Origin: Nostoc sp. NIES-4103
GTDB lineage: Bacteria > Cyanobacteriota > Cyanobacteriia > Cyanobacteriales > Nostocaceae
Length of the DNA: 64,000 bases
NCBI RefSeq assembly: GCF_002368335.1
Contig: NZ_AP018288.1
Location: 2,584,208-2,648,207 of the forward strand
Direction: 5' to 3'
Part shown: piece by piece, positions 54,401 through 61,804 of the stretch
Numbering within the stretch: position 1 is the stretch's first letter
How the letters are laid out: each line of letters begins with the position of its first letter
Notes under the pieces: generated by a model
Told to the model about the DNA's origin: nothing
The model's input: only the letters and a program-made list of their open reading frames with translations
The model's database searches: none
Translations under genes and position numbers: made by a program

Positions 54401-55849
54401 TTACTCTCGCCAAATTTCATTTACAATACTTCCATTTGTCCCAACTAATTGAATATGCAAAGGCATTTGCCCTGCTGCATGAGTTGAACAACTTAAACAA
54501 GGGTCAAAAGCTCTAATTCCGGCTTCAACTCGGTTTAACATTCCTTCAGAAATTTCTGAACCGTGAATAAAATGTCGGGCAATTTGCGCGACTGTACGAT
54601 TCATTGCTAGATTATTCTGACCTGTAGCAATGACTAAATTTACTTTCTGAAGTAACCCGTTTTCATCAACTTGATAATGGTGAAATAATGTACCGCGTGG
54701 TGCTTCACTAACACCCACTGCTTCTAATTGATTAATGCCAGCATCAGCACGCAATCGATTTGATAGTAAATCTGGGTCATCTAGTAATATTTCAACTCGC
54801 TCAATTGATGCCAAAATTTCAATTAATCTGGCGTAGTGATAGAAAAATGATGAGGTGACAGTGCCTTTACCTCTATCTCTAAATTCTTTCAACTCTGCAT
54901 CAGCTAAAGGCGTACCAATGTGATTACAAATATTCAAACGCGCCAGCGGCCCTACCCGATAAATACCACTATCTAAACGACAATAGTCGCTCTCGTCAGG
55001 ATAACCCAAAGGACGGTAGTAAGGTGACTTTAAATAAGAATCAGGTTGAACCGCTTCACCAATAAATTCTTGATAATCAGTTGCATCGAGTTTATCTGCA
55101 ATAATATTTCCAGCACTATCTACAAAACGAATATGTCCGTCGTAGTTCTCCCACAAACCATCAGGGGTAACTAACCCCATAAATAAGGTAGGAAAATTCC
55201 CGAAGGTTTGCACTTCTTTTTGATAATCATCGAGTAAGCTTTTAAATCTCCCCAATGCATCTAATATTGTGGTGCGTACTTCGGGAATACGATTTTGAAT
55301 ATGGGTGCGTCCTTCTATGGATAAAGGTTCACGGACACCGCCAGGAACCGCCCATGATGGATGTATTTTCCGCCCTCCTAATTGTTCAATAATCTCTTGT
55401 CCAAATTGACGCAAGCGAATTCCCCCACGGGCAAATTCTGGTTCAGCTGCTATTAAGCCAAATACATTGCGTTTTTCGGGGTTGCTATCCATTCCTAATA
55501 ATAAATCTGGGGCGCTGAGGTGAAAGAAACTCAAGGCGTGAGATTGAATTATTTGTCCCAAATTCATCAAGCGGCGCAGTTTTTCAGCTGCTTTAGGAAT
55601 TGTAACAGCGAGGATGCGATCGCCTGCCTTTGCTGATGCCAATAAATGACTCACTGGACAAATTCCACAAATTCGCGCTGTAATTCCTGGCATTTCCCAC
55701 AGCGGGCGACCTTCACAAAACTTTTCAAAACCACGAAATTCTGTAACATGAAAGCGAGCATCGCTCACTTGTCCTGTATCGTCCAGATAAATACTGATTT
55801 TGGCGTGTCCTTCTATGCGGGTAACTGGGTCGATGATGACTTTTTTCAT
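54401..55849 (-). CDS. hoxH: Bidirectional hydrogenase large subunit HoxH
   Basis: The [NiFe] catalytic subunit, 482 residues. The nickel-iron site cysteines are in RICGICPVSH (Cys61, Cys64) and DPCLSCSTH (Cys451, Cys454). After His457 a 25-residue tail remains (AAGQMPLHIQLVG and on), which HoxW removes during maturation. The N-terminal VIIDPVTRIEGHAKI is also canonical. It is the last gene of the hoxEFUY-CBS-hoxH series, 60 bases after the CBS-CP12 gene. With HoxY it interconverts H2 with protons and electrons in the cytoplasm. No substitution at active-site positions was seen. Confidence 0.98.
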   Translation of the reverse strand: MKKVIIDPVTRIEGHAKISIYLDDTGQVSDARFHVTEFRGFEKFCEGRPLWEMPGITARICGICPVSHLLASAKAGDRILAVTIPKAAEKLRRLMNLGQIIQSHALSFFHLSAPDLLLGMDSNPEKRNVFGLIAAEPEFARGGIRLRQFGQEIIEQLGGRKIHPSWAVPGGVREPLSIEGRTHIQNRIPEVRTTILDALGRFKSLLDDYQKEVQTFGNFPTLFMGLVTPDGLWENYDGHIRFVDSAGNIIADKLDATDYQEFIGEAVQPDSYLKSPYYRPLGYPDESDYCRLDSGIYRVGPLARLNICNHIGTPLADAELKEFRDRGKGTVTSSFFYHYARLIEILASIERVEILLDDPDLLSNRLRADAGINQLEAVGVSEAPRGTLFHHYQVDENGLLQKVNLVIATGQNNLAMNRTVAQIARHFIHGSEISEGMLNRVEAGIRAFDPCLSCSTHAAGQMPLHIQLVGTNGSIVNEIWRE

Positions 55850-55909
55850 GACTGATGACTGATAGCTGATGACTGTGAACAGTGGGGTATTTTCTTACGT
55901 GAAGGTTCT

Positions 55910-56545
55910 TTACCTAGCATCAGGCCAAGTACTGTACGAGTTATCGTAGATTGTTTTGGCTTGTGGATATTCATCACAGTATTCTTCAAAGGCTGTTTTT
56001 ACGACTTTCTCAGCCCTTTGATGTGCTATCTCAGCTTGTAATTCTTCTATTGCATCCCAAGCAGCTGCACATTCTTCTGAATACATGCCTTTTTGATCGC
56101 AAATGGTACGAGCTTTTTTAATTTCGTCCTGAAGCTGTTGTTCTAATAGAATAGTATGGGGTTGTTCAAGAAAGTTACTATTAGCTAGAATGTCAGCCAG
56201 AGAAATGATTCCTAATAGTTCGCCCTGAATTACTGGCGCTCTGTGTAAATTATGGTCAGCGAATAACCTTGCTATGTATTCTAAGCCAAGGTCAGGATTA
56301 ACGGTAATACAAGGCTTGGTCATCACTTCATAAACATGCACCTTAGAAGGATCTTTGCCATAAGCAATCACTTTATACACAATATCGCTTTCGGTAATAA
56401 TGCCGTAGGCGTCTTGTTCATGGCGACGATCTACAACCAGCGCTTTCCAGTCCCTTGCCTTTAACAGTTTGACTGCTTCAGCCACGGTTGCAGAACTGCG
56501 AATTGTAGCAACATCTTTAGTCATAATGTCTACAGCTTTTAGCAT
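55910..56545 (-). CDS. CBS-CP12 fusion protein in the hox operon
   Basis: A 211-residue protein. Two CBS motifs (residues about 1-60 and 70-125; DIMTKDVATIRSSATVAEAV, GIITESDI, VMTKPCITVNPD, GIISLADIL) form a Bateman pair that binds adenine nucleotides. The C-terminal 75 residues are a CP12 domain: ARTICDQKGMYSEECAAAWD, then AIEELQAEIAHQR and EEYCDEYPQA. The N-terminal cysteine pair (C149, C159) is kept, but of the C-terminal pair only C190 remains; Ile199 stands where the second Cys is expected. CP12 binds GAPDH and phosphoribulokinase in the dark. The ATG at 56545 is preceded by GAGGTGA. It lies between hoxY and hoxH, suggesting that it adjusts hydrogenase or its link to the Calvin cycle. 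Confidence 0.92.
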   Translation of the reverse strand: MLKAVDIMTKDVATIRSSATVAEAVKLLKARDWKALVVDRRHEQDAYGIITESDIVYKVIAYGKDPSKVHVYEVMTKPCITVNPDLGLEYIARLFADHNLHRAPVIQGELLGIISLADILANSNFLEQPHTILLEQQLQDEIKKARTICDQKGMYSEECAAAWDAIEELQAEIAHQRAEKVVKTAFEEYCDEYPQAKTIYDNSYSTWPDAR

Positions 56546-56574
56546 GGTCAATCACCTCAAAAATCTTTTAGAAT

Positions 56575-56945
56575 CCAGGACTTATACCGAGTTGTATTCA
56601 AAGCTAGCAGGCGGATGAGGGAGATGAGGGAGATGCTATTTTTGAACGCAACTTCGTATTAGGCAAAATCATGAAAAAACTAACCGCAAAGGACGCAAAG
56701 GACACAAAGAAATAAAAGAAATAGGACTTACGCACACTCTACGAATTCTTGGCGTTCTTGGCGACGCCAGTTGCTTCAAGTCGGGGAACCCGCCCAACGC
56801 ACTGGCTCGTCTTGGCGGTTCGATAAATTAAGCTTTTTGGTGATTTTTGCGTAAGTCCTGAGAAATAAGAGTTTGAGAGAGTTCTTGCGTAAGTCCTAAA
56901 AAAAGAAACACTTTCTTCCCCCACTCCCTACTCCCTGTATTTCTT
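56575..56945. repeat. Repeat-rich spacer with nested AGGACTTACGCA elements
   Basis: A 405-base gap inside the hox operon. It holds GATGAGGGAGATGAGGG (about 56613-56632), then AGGACTTACGCA (56723-56734) with complements TGCGTAAGTCCT at 56848-56859 and again at 56886-56897. Between them lie TTGGCGTTCTTGGCGACGCC and CAAGTCGGGGAACCCGCCC (about 56777). The latter is a relative of the repeats at 9988 and 25379. It reads as one MITE-like element interrupted by, or recombined with, others. There is no gene. Confidence 0.65.
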
Positions 56946-56950
56946 GAAAG

Positions 56951-57496
56951 TTAACCAAACTTGATAAATTCGCGTCCTACAAGCAGTGGTTTTTCTCCTT
57001 TTAACAATGGCTCTAACGCTGCTTTAATCCGTGTTGCATCCGGTGGACAACCTGGTAAGTAAACATCAACTGCTACTAATGTATGCACTGGTAGGACTCG
57101 ATCTAGTAAGGGCGGTACAATACCCGGTTCATGGGGAATTGTGGCGTGAATATCGGCTGCTTCGATGTAACAACGTTGGAGAACAGGTTCGGCACTACCC
57201 AAAGGATTGCGTAAAGCAGTAACATTGCCAGTGACAGCACAATCGCCAAAAGACACAAGAATTTGCGATCGCTCTCTCACTTTGCGAATCGTTTCCAAAT
57301 GCTCTTCGTTAGCAATTGCACCCTCGACTAACACCACATCCACACCTTCGGGATATTCTTTAATATCAGCGAAGGGACTATAAACTAAATCTACCTGTGT
57401 TGCTAAATCAATCAGCCATTCGTCCAAATCGAGAAAAGACATGTGACAGCCAGAACAGCCGCCTAGCCAAACCGTTGCTAATTTTAAACGAGTCAT
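56951..57496 (-). CDS. hoxY: Bidirectional hydrogenase small subunit HoxY
   Basis: A 181-residue electron-transfer subunit of the [NiFe] hydrogenase with one proximal [4Fe-4S] cluster. The four ligands are visible: Cys14 and Cys17 (GGCSGCHMSFLD), Cys86 (GDCAVTGNV) and Cys150 (LPGCPPDATRI). There is no Tat signal, as expected for the cytoplasmic enzyme. It passes electrons between HoxH and the HoxU clusters. It is separated from hoxU by about 117 bases of tandem repeats. Confidence 0.97.
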   Translation of the reverse strand: MTRLKLATVWLGGCSGCHMSFLDLDEWLIDLATQVDLVYSPFADIKEYPEGVDVVLVEGAIANEEHLETIRKVRERSQILVSFGDCAVTGNVTALRNPLGSAEPVLQRCYIEAADIHATIPHEPGIVPPLLDRVLPVHTLVAVDVYLPGCPPDATRIKAALEPLLKGEKPLLVGREFIKFG

Positions 57497-57613
57497 AATA
57501 ATTCGTAATTCGTAATTCGTAATTCGTAATTCGTAATTCGGGAATGGGGAATGGGTGAATTAACATTATTCTTCATCTCCCTCATCCCCCTCATCTCCCT
57601 CCTCCCCCCATCT
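57497..57613. repeat. AATTCGT and CTCCCTCATCCCC tandem repeats between hoxU and hoxY
   Basis: About six AATTCGT units occupy 57500-57540, followed by GGAATGGGGAATGGG and a CATCTCCCTCATCCCCCTCA array (about 57572-57612). The arrays separate two genes of one operon, so any transcript reads through them. Confidence 0.8.
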
Positions 57614-58330
57614 CTAAAGGTTCCATTGCTGTTTCTCCCGTGCTGTGACTAGGAAATCGAGTTTGGCGCGATCGCGTTTCATTTCACCGACGCTGGAGCC
57701 TTGGTAAAAAATTGCACCTGTTGGACAAGCATTAACGCATTTGCCGCAGGATGTACAAGTATCTGAGGTTCCCCAAGGTTGATTTAAATCGGTGATTACA
57801 TGAGAATTTGTGCCTCTGCCTGCCATGTCCCAAGTGTGCGCTCCTTCGATTTCGTCACAAACACGCACGCAACGAGTGCAAAGAACACAACGGTTGTGGT
57901 CAATGCCAAAGCGCTCGTGAGAAACATCGACTTTGCGATCGGGGAAATGGTAATCTAAACGTACATGATCCATACCCATTTCAATTGCCAAGTCTTGCAA
58001 TTCGCAATTACCATTAGCGACGCAGACCGAGCAAATGTGATTGCCTTCAGCAAACAGCATTTCTACAATTGTGCGACGATATTTTTGTAGGCGATCGCTA
58101 TTTGTTTGTACTTCCATCCCCTCAGTAACTTTGGTTACACAAGCAGGTTGAAGTTTATTACTACCAGCAATTTCTACTAAACAAAGGCGACAAGCCCCAA
58201 CATCTCCAACTCCTTCTAAATGGCACAAAGTCGGAATATGAATCCCCGCATCCTGCGCTGCTTGCAAAATTGTTTCCTCTTCACGAGCGCTGATTAATTG
58301 TTCATTGATTGTTAGTGTTTTTACTGCCAT
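57614..58330 (-). CDS. hoxU: Bidirectional hydrogenase diaphorase subunit HoxU
   Basis: A 238-residue iron-sulfur subunit homologous to the N-terminus of complex I NuoG. The N-terminal [2Fe-2S] ligands are in IPTLCHLEGVGDVGACRLCLVE and PACVTKV. A His/Cys cluster ligand set follows around GNHICSVCVANGNCELQ. Two ferredoxin-like [4Fe-4S] motifs, CVLCTRCVRVCDE and CTSCGKCVNACPTGA, complete it. It carries electrons between the flavin subunit HoxF and HoxY. The ATG and length match the family. Confidence 0.97.
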   Translation of the reverse strand: MAVKTLTINEQLISAREEETILQAAQDAGIHIPTLCHLEGVGDVGACRLCLVEIAGSNKLQPACVTKVTEGMEVQTNSDRLQKYRRTIVEMLFAEGNHICSVCVANGNCELQDLAIEMGMDHVRLDYHFPDRKVDVSHERFGIDHNRCVLCTRCVRVCDEIEGAHTWDMAGRGTNSHVITDLNQPWGTSDTCTSCGKCVNACPTGAIFYQGSSVGEMKRDRAKLDFLVTAREKQQWNL

Positions 58331-58444
58331 TTATTATTTATTCCTTATGAGGCAAATGTGCGTTAATGCACAATTTTTCCAGTCCTTTGTAAATACAAAT
58401 AACTAATGACTATTGACTAATGACTAATGACTATTGACTATTGA
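58331..58444. repeat. TGACTAT/TGACTAA tandem repeats between hoxF and hoxU
   Basis: About eight heptamers of TGACTAT or TGACTAA fill 58398-58455 and run up to and just into the 3' end of hoxF, where they help encode its last codons. Confidence 0.75.
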
Positions 58445-60079
58445 CTATTGACTAATCAAAGCCAAATATTCATCACGGAAGTAATGCAAAGTACTAAATA
58501 CTGGATTGGGTGCAGACTGACCAAGACCGCACAAGCTGGTATGCTTTACCATATCGCATAGTTCTTCTAGCAGTTCTAAGTCAGCAAAAGATGCTTTCCC
58601 CTCACTAATCTTGGTCAACAATTTATACAACTGCACTGTCCCCACCCGACAGGGAATGCATTTACCGCAAGATTCATCCATGCAAAATTCCATGAAGAAG
58701 CGGGCTACATCGACCATGTTGGTAGTTTCATCCATGACTATCATGCCACCGGAACCCATCATGGAACCGAGTTGAGTGAGTGATTCATAATCCACGGGAC
58801 TATCAAAAGCTGCTGCTGGAATACATCCCCCAGAAGGGCCACCTGTTTGCACTGCTTTGACTACACCGCCATTGGGTACGCCACCGCCCATTGCTTCTAC
58901 AATCTGCTTTAATGAAGTTCCCATGGGTACTTCTATCAAACCTGTGTTACGGATTTTGCCTGCTAAGGCAAAAACTTTTGTGCCTTTGCTCTTGGGAGTG
59001 CCGATATTAGCAAACCAGTCAGCACCTTTGCGGATAATAGGTGCAACATTGGCGTAGGTTTCAACGTTATTAATTAAAGTAGGATAACCCCATAAACCAG
59101 ACTCAGCAGGATAAGGCGGACGGGGATGAGGAGTCCCGCGTTTACCTTCAATAGAAGCCATTAAAGCAGTTTCTTCACCGCAGACATAAGCCCCTGCACC
59201 GATACGAATATCAATTTTAAAATCAAATCGAGAGTCAAAAATTTGACTGCCCAAGATGCCAAGACGTTGGGCTTGGTGAATTGCAGTTTGCAAACGCTTG
59301 ATCGCAACGGGATATTCTGCCCGAATGTAGATGTAGCCTTGATTTGCGCCTACAGCATAAGCTGCGATCGCCATTCCTTCCAAAACGCGATGAGGATCAC
59401 TTTCTAGGACACTACGATCCATAAACGCACCTGGATCGCCTTCATCAGCGTTGCAGATTACAAACTTGCGATCGCCTTTTGCTTTAGCTACGGTTGCCCA
59501 TTTCACACCTGTAGGATAGCCAGCACCACCACGTCCCCGTAAACCACTGCGGGTAATAGTATCTACTACTTGGTTGGGTGTCATCTCCCGTAAGACATGG
59601 TAAAGGGCTTGATAACCTTTAGCAGCAATATAAGACTGAATGCGTTCGGGATCGATTTTGCCACTGTTTTCTAAGACAATGGGCATCTGGTATGTAAAAA
59701 ATGGATGAGTTAAATCACCTTGTTGGACTGTTGTCTGTTCCCCATTGAGAGCGGCGATAATTGAAGGTGCATCATCAGGTGTAACTTTCTCATACAATTT
59801 GCTATTTGGAGATTGCTTACACTCTTCCCCACTCCCCACTCCCCACTCCCGACTCCCCACTTCCACTAATGGCCCTTGACAGCACAAACGCATACAGCCA
59901 ACGCCGCGAACTTCCACTGTTTGTGTTAAATTCTCTGCTTCTACAGCTTCTTCTAAACGCTGTTTGACGGCTTGTGAATTGGCAGACAGACAACCAGCTG
60001 CAACACAAGTGCGAATTTGCACAGGTTTCTCTGAAGCACGTTCTTTTTGGGCAATTTCCAGTAATTCAGGTAGATCCAT
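58445..60079 (-). CDS. hoxF: Bidirectional hydrogenase diaphorase flavoprotein HoxF
   Basis: NuoF-like subunit of 544 residues that binds FMN and NAD(P)H. It has an N-terminal thioredoxin-like [2Fe-2S] domain (TCVAAGCLSA, VGCMRLCCQGPLV), the FMN/NAD loop GLRGRGGAGYPTGVKW, NADEGDPGAFMDR, and the C-terminal [4Fe-4S] ligands ESCGKCIPCRVG with SLCGLGQSAPNPV. A stretch of about 17 residues, GSREWGVGSGEECKQSP, encoded by GGGAGTGGGGAGT repeats, interrupts the usual link between GPLV and LYEKVTP. The ATG at 60079 (MDLPELLEIAQ) was chosen. An upstream TTG at 60109 is possible; the ATG already overlaps hoxE by 14 bases. Confidence 0.97.
   Translation of the reverse strand: MDLPELLEIAQKERASEKPVQIRTCVAAGCLSANSQAVKQRLEEAVEAENLTQTVEVRGVGCMRLCCQGPLVEVGSREWGVGSGEECKQSPNSKLYEKVTPDDAPSIIAALNGEQTTVQQGDLTHPFFTYQMPIVLENSGKIDPERIQSYIAAKGYQALYHVLREMTPNQVVDTITRSGLRGRGGAGYPTGVKWATVAKAKGDRKFVICNADEGDPGAFMDRSVLESDPHRVLEGMAIAAYAVGANQGYIYIRAEYPVAIKRLQTAIHQAQRLGILGSQIFDSRFDFKIDIRIGAGAYVCGEETALMASIEGKRGTPHPRPPYPAESGLWGYPTLINNVETYANVAPIIRKGADWFANIGTPKSKGTKVFALAGKIRNTGLIEVPMGTSLKQIVEAMGGGVPNGGVVKAVQTGGPSGGCIPAAAFDSPVDYESLTQLGSMMGSGGMIVMDETTNMVDVARFFMEFCMDESCGKCIPCRVGTVQLYKLLTKISEGKASFADLELLEELCDMVKHTSLCGLGQSAPNPVFSTLHYFRDEYLALISQ
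59826..59866. repeat. ACTCCCC tandem repeat captured inside hoxF
   Basis: Five to six units of CCCCACT/CCCGACT lie in frame in hoxF. Read on the minus strand they encode VGSREWGVGSGEE. The same units (ACTCCCAATTCCCC-like) are spread through intergenic spaces of the window. Confidence 0.85.
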
Positions 60080-60599
60080 CTTGCAACCATCCTTTGATGT
60101 GATCAACAACTGATTCAGGGGTTTGATTGCCTAAAACAGTGCCATCAAATACTACAGCCGGTGCAATTCCACAGGCACCTAAACACCTTGCTGTTAGCAG
60201 TGAAATCTGACCATCTGCCGAGGTTTCACCAGCTTTGATATGGGCAGACTTTTCTAGATTTGCCAGGATAGCTTGAGCGCCTTTGACGTAACAAGCTGTA
60301 CCCGTACACACCACACAAGTATGTACGCCACTAGGTGCAAGTGAAAACAAATGGTAGAATGTGGCAACACCATAAACTCGACTAGGTGGCAGTTTGAGCT
60401 GATGTGCAATGTAAATTAATACATCGTTTTCTAAATAACCAAAAAGTTCTTGCGCTTTATGCAATATCTCAATGAGTGCATCCTGTTGATACTGGTAGCG
60501 TTTGATAGTTGCATCCAGCATCTTGAAGCGCTTATCACCACGAGTTGCTCTTGATGCTTTTACCGTGTTGTTAGTTTTAACAGCAGATGCTGAATTCAT
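60066..60599 (-). CDS. hoxE: Bidirectional hydrogenase diaphorase subunit HoxE
   Basis: A 177-residue NuoE-like subunit with a thioredoxin-fold [2Fe-2S] cluster. The four ligands are in CTGTACYVKGA and ARCLGACGIAPAVV. Also typical are QQDALIEILHKAQELFGYL and PSRVYGVATFYHLFSLAP. It is the first gene of the operon and overlaps hoxF. The operon promoter should lie in 60600-60790; I could not recognise a specific regulator box there. HoxE may link the enzyme to ferredoxin or to other electron carriers. Confidence 0.97.
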   Translation of the reverse strand: MNSASAVKTNNTVKASRATRGDKRFKMLDATIKRYQYQQDALIEILHKAQELFGYLENDVLIYIAHQLKLPPSRVYGVATFYHLFSLAPSGVHTCVVCTGTACYVKGAQAILANLEKSAHIKAGETSADGQISLLTARCLGACGIAPAVVFDGTVLGNQTPESVVDHIKGWLQDGST

Positions 60600-60790
60600 G
60601 GTTTGAGCCTTTTGAGAAGTTAGATCAATTCAATGGACTTTTCTAAGTTTTTTCGTCGTTATTGCTCTGGCCTCTTTTTCAGGTGTTCCAGGTTTTGCAA
60701 TTAGGATGATAGAAGAACAATTTGAGAAACTTGTGAGGACAGTTAAGTCAGTAGGGGCGATGAAATCGAACTCTGTAAACTTTTGTAAGA

Positions 60791-60818
60791 AAGGGTAAAG
60801 GTTTTAACCTTTACCCTT
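60791..60818 (-). terminator. Rho-independent terminator of the SH3-type gene
   Basis: AAGGGTAAAGGTT (60791-60803) and AACCTTTACCCTT (60806-60818) pair perfectly over 13 bases. On the minus strand the stem is followed by TCTTAC after a short T run. It lies 38 bases past the stop codon at 60857. Confidence 0.75.
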
Positions 60819-60856
60819 CTTAATATGGTTATGTTTATTTTTGCCGACTGACTTTA

Positions 60857-61477
60857 CTAACCACAATAAGCCAAGTTGCTCAATCCAGGAGTATTTACTA
60901 AGTCAGTATTAACTATCCAACCATTACCGGATAATTCACCAGGAAAACTTCTAGAAAGGTCGATTTCTACCCAGATGTAATTTTCGGATCTGTAGGACTT
61001 AACTACATTACCTGTTGTCAAGTTCACAAACACTCTTGTATTTGGATAAAGTGTTGTGATGTAGTTTCCTCTTGTACTAGGTTCACTACGTATAATAATT
61101 TCTGGTCGTACAATTTGCCGACAGACACTGTTAATAGTTGGTCTATTCCACGGTTTTTGCTCGCTGTTATTCGTTTCACAATACTTGAGTACAGCAGTTT
61201 GAATAAACCCAGAATTAGGAGATTGAATTCTTACAAATCTATCTCCATTAGCCGGGATATATGCTAAGGATACCTTTGTATTTGCAGAGAATATCTTAAT
61301 AGCATTAGATGTTGTTGAGGGTTCTTGAAAAATTGGAGTATCTACTTTAGTCGCACGACAACTAGACGATGAAGAATTGAAGGGATTTTCTTCTATTTGA
61401 GCTAACACAGGTAAACTGAGAGCAAAATTAGCAATATTTACTAAACTAAAAATATACAATAACTTATGAAATTTCAC
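60857..61477 (-). CDS. Secreted SH3-like domain protein
   Basis: A 206-residue exported protein. The GTG at 61477 was chosen. It has GAGG at a good distance upstream and places the signal peptide KFHKLLYIFSLVNIANFALS...VLAQ at the very N-terminus, with cleavage after LAQ. An upstream ATG (61501) and TTG (61513) give extra charged residues that do not fit a signal peptide. The mature part has two bacterial SH3-like repeats: DTPIFQEPSTTSNAIKIF...SGFIQTAVLKYC and PEIIIRSEPSTRGNYITTLY...GWIVNTDLV. Cysteines at the repeat borders may pair in the periplasm. SH3b domains bind peptidoglycan or peptides; no enzyme domain is present. Confidence 0.8.
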   Translation of the reverse strand: MKFHKLLYIFSLVNIANFALSLPVLAQIEENPFNSSSSSCRATKVDTPIFQEPSTTSNAIKIFSANTKVSLAYIPANGDRFVRIQSPNSGFIQTAVLKYCETNNSEQKPWNRPTINSVCRQIVRPEIIIRSEPSTRGNYITTLYPNTRVFVNLTTGNVVKSYRSENYIWVEIDLSRSFPGELSGNGWIVNTDLVNTPGLSNLAYCG

Positions 61478-61513
61478 GTTTTTGACCTCAATATCACTCA
61501 TGAAAGAGTGCAA

Positions 61514-61735
61514 AATAGATTGCGATTCTCAGCTAAAACACATTTAAATTGCATAATTATTTGTGTAGGTCGTTGAACCATGGCGATGACTGATAACTGA
61601 TGACCGATGACAGTTATCAGTTATCAGGAGCCATCAACACAATTAGATATGGAATCTTCATGTGGAAAAGCTGATCAACTCTGACGTGAAAATATTTTAC
61701 AACTGTTAAAGAGTATTATTATTTACTTAATAAAA
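61514..61735. other. Spacer between murJ and the SH3-type gene
   Basis: It contains GATGACTGATAACTGATGAC and ACAGTTATCAGTTATCAGG (about 61585-61629), a pair of opposed TGATAACTGAT repeats that can form a hairpin. The rest is A+T-rich. No gene seen. Confidence 0.5.
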
Positions 61736-61767
61736 AAGATGAAGTATCAAAATTTATACTTCATCTT
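61736..61767 (-). terminator. Rho-independent terminator of murJ
   Basis: AAGATGAAGTAT (61736-61747) and ATACTTCATCTT (61756-61767) pair perfectly over 12 bases around an 8-base loop. On the minus strand the stem is followed by TTTTATTAAG. It lies 38 bases after the murJ stop codon. Confidence 0.85.
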
Positions 61768-61804
61768 AGCCTGCGGTAAACCGCCTAAAAGACATTTAAA
61801 TGCT

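Noticed and set aside
56739..56924. A 61-codon frame between the CBS-CP12 gene and hoxY
   Set aside because: It lies wholly in MITE-like and dispersed repeats and its peptide has no recognisable features.
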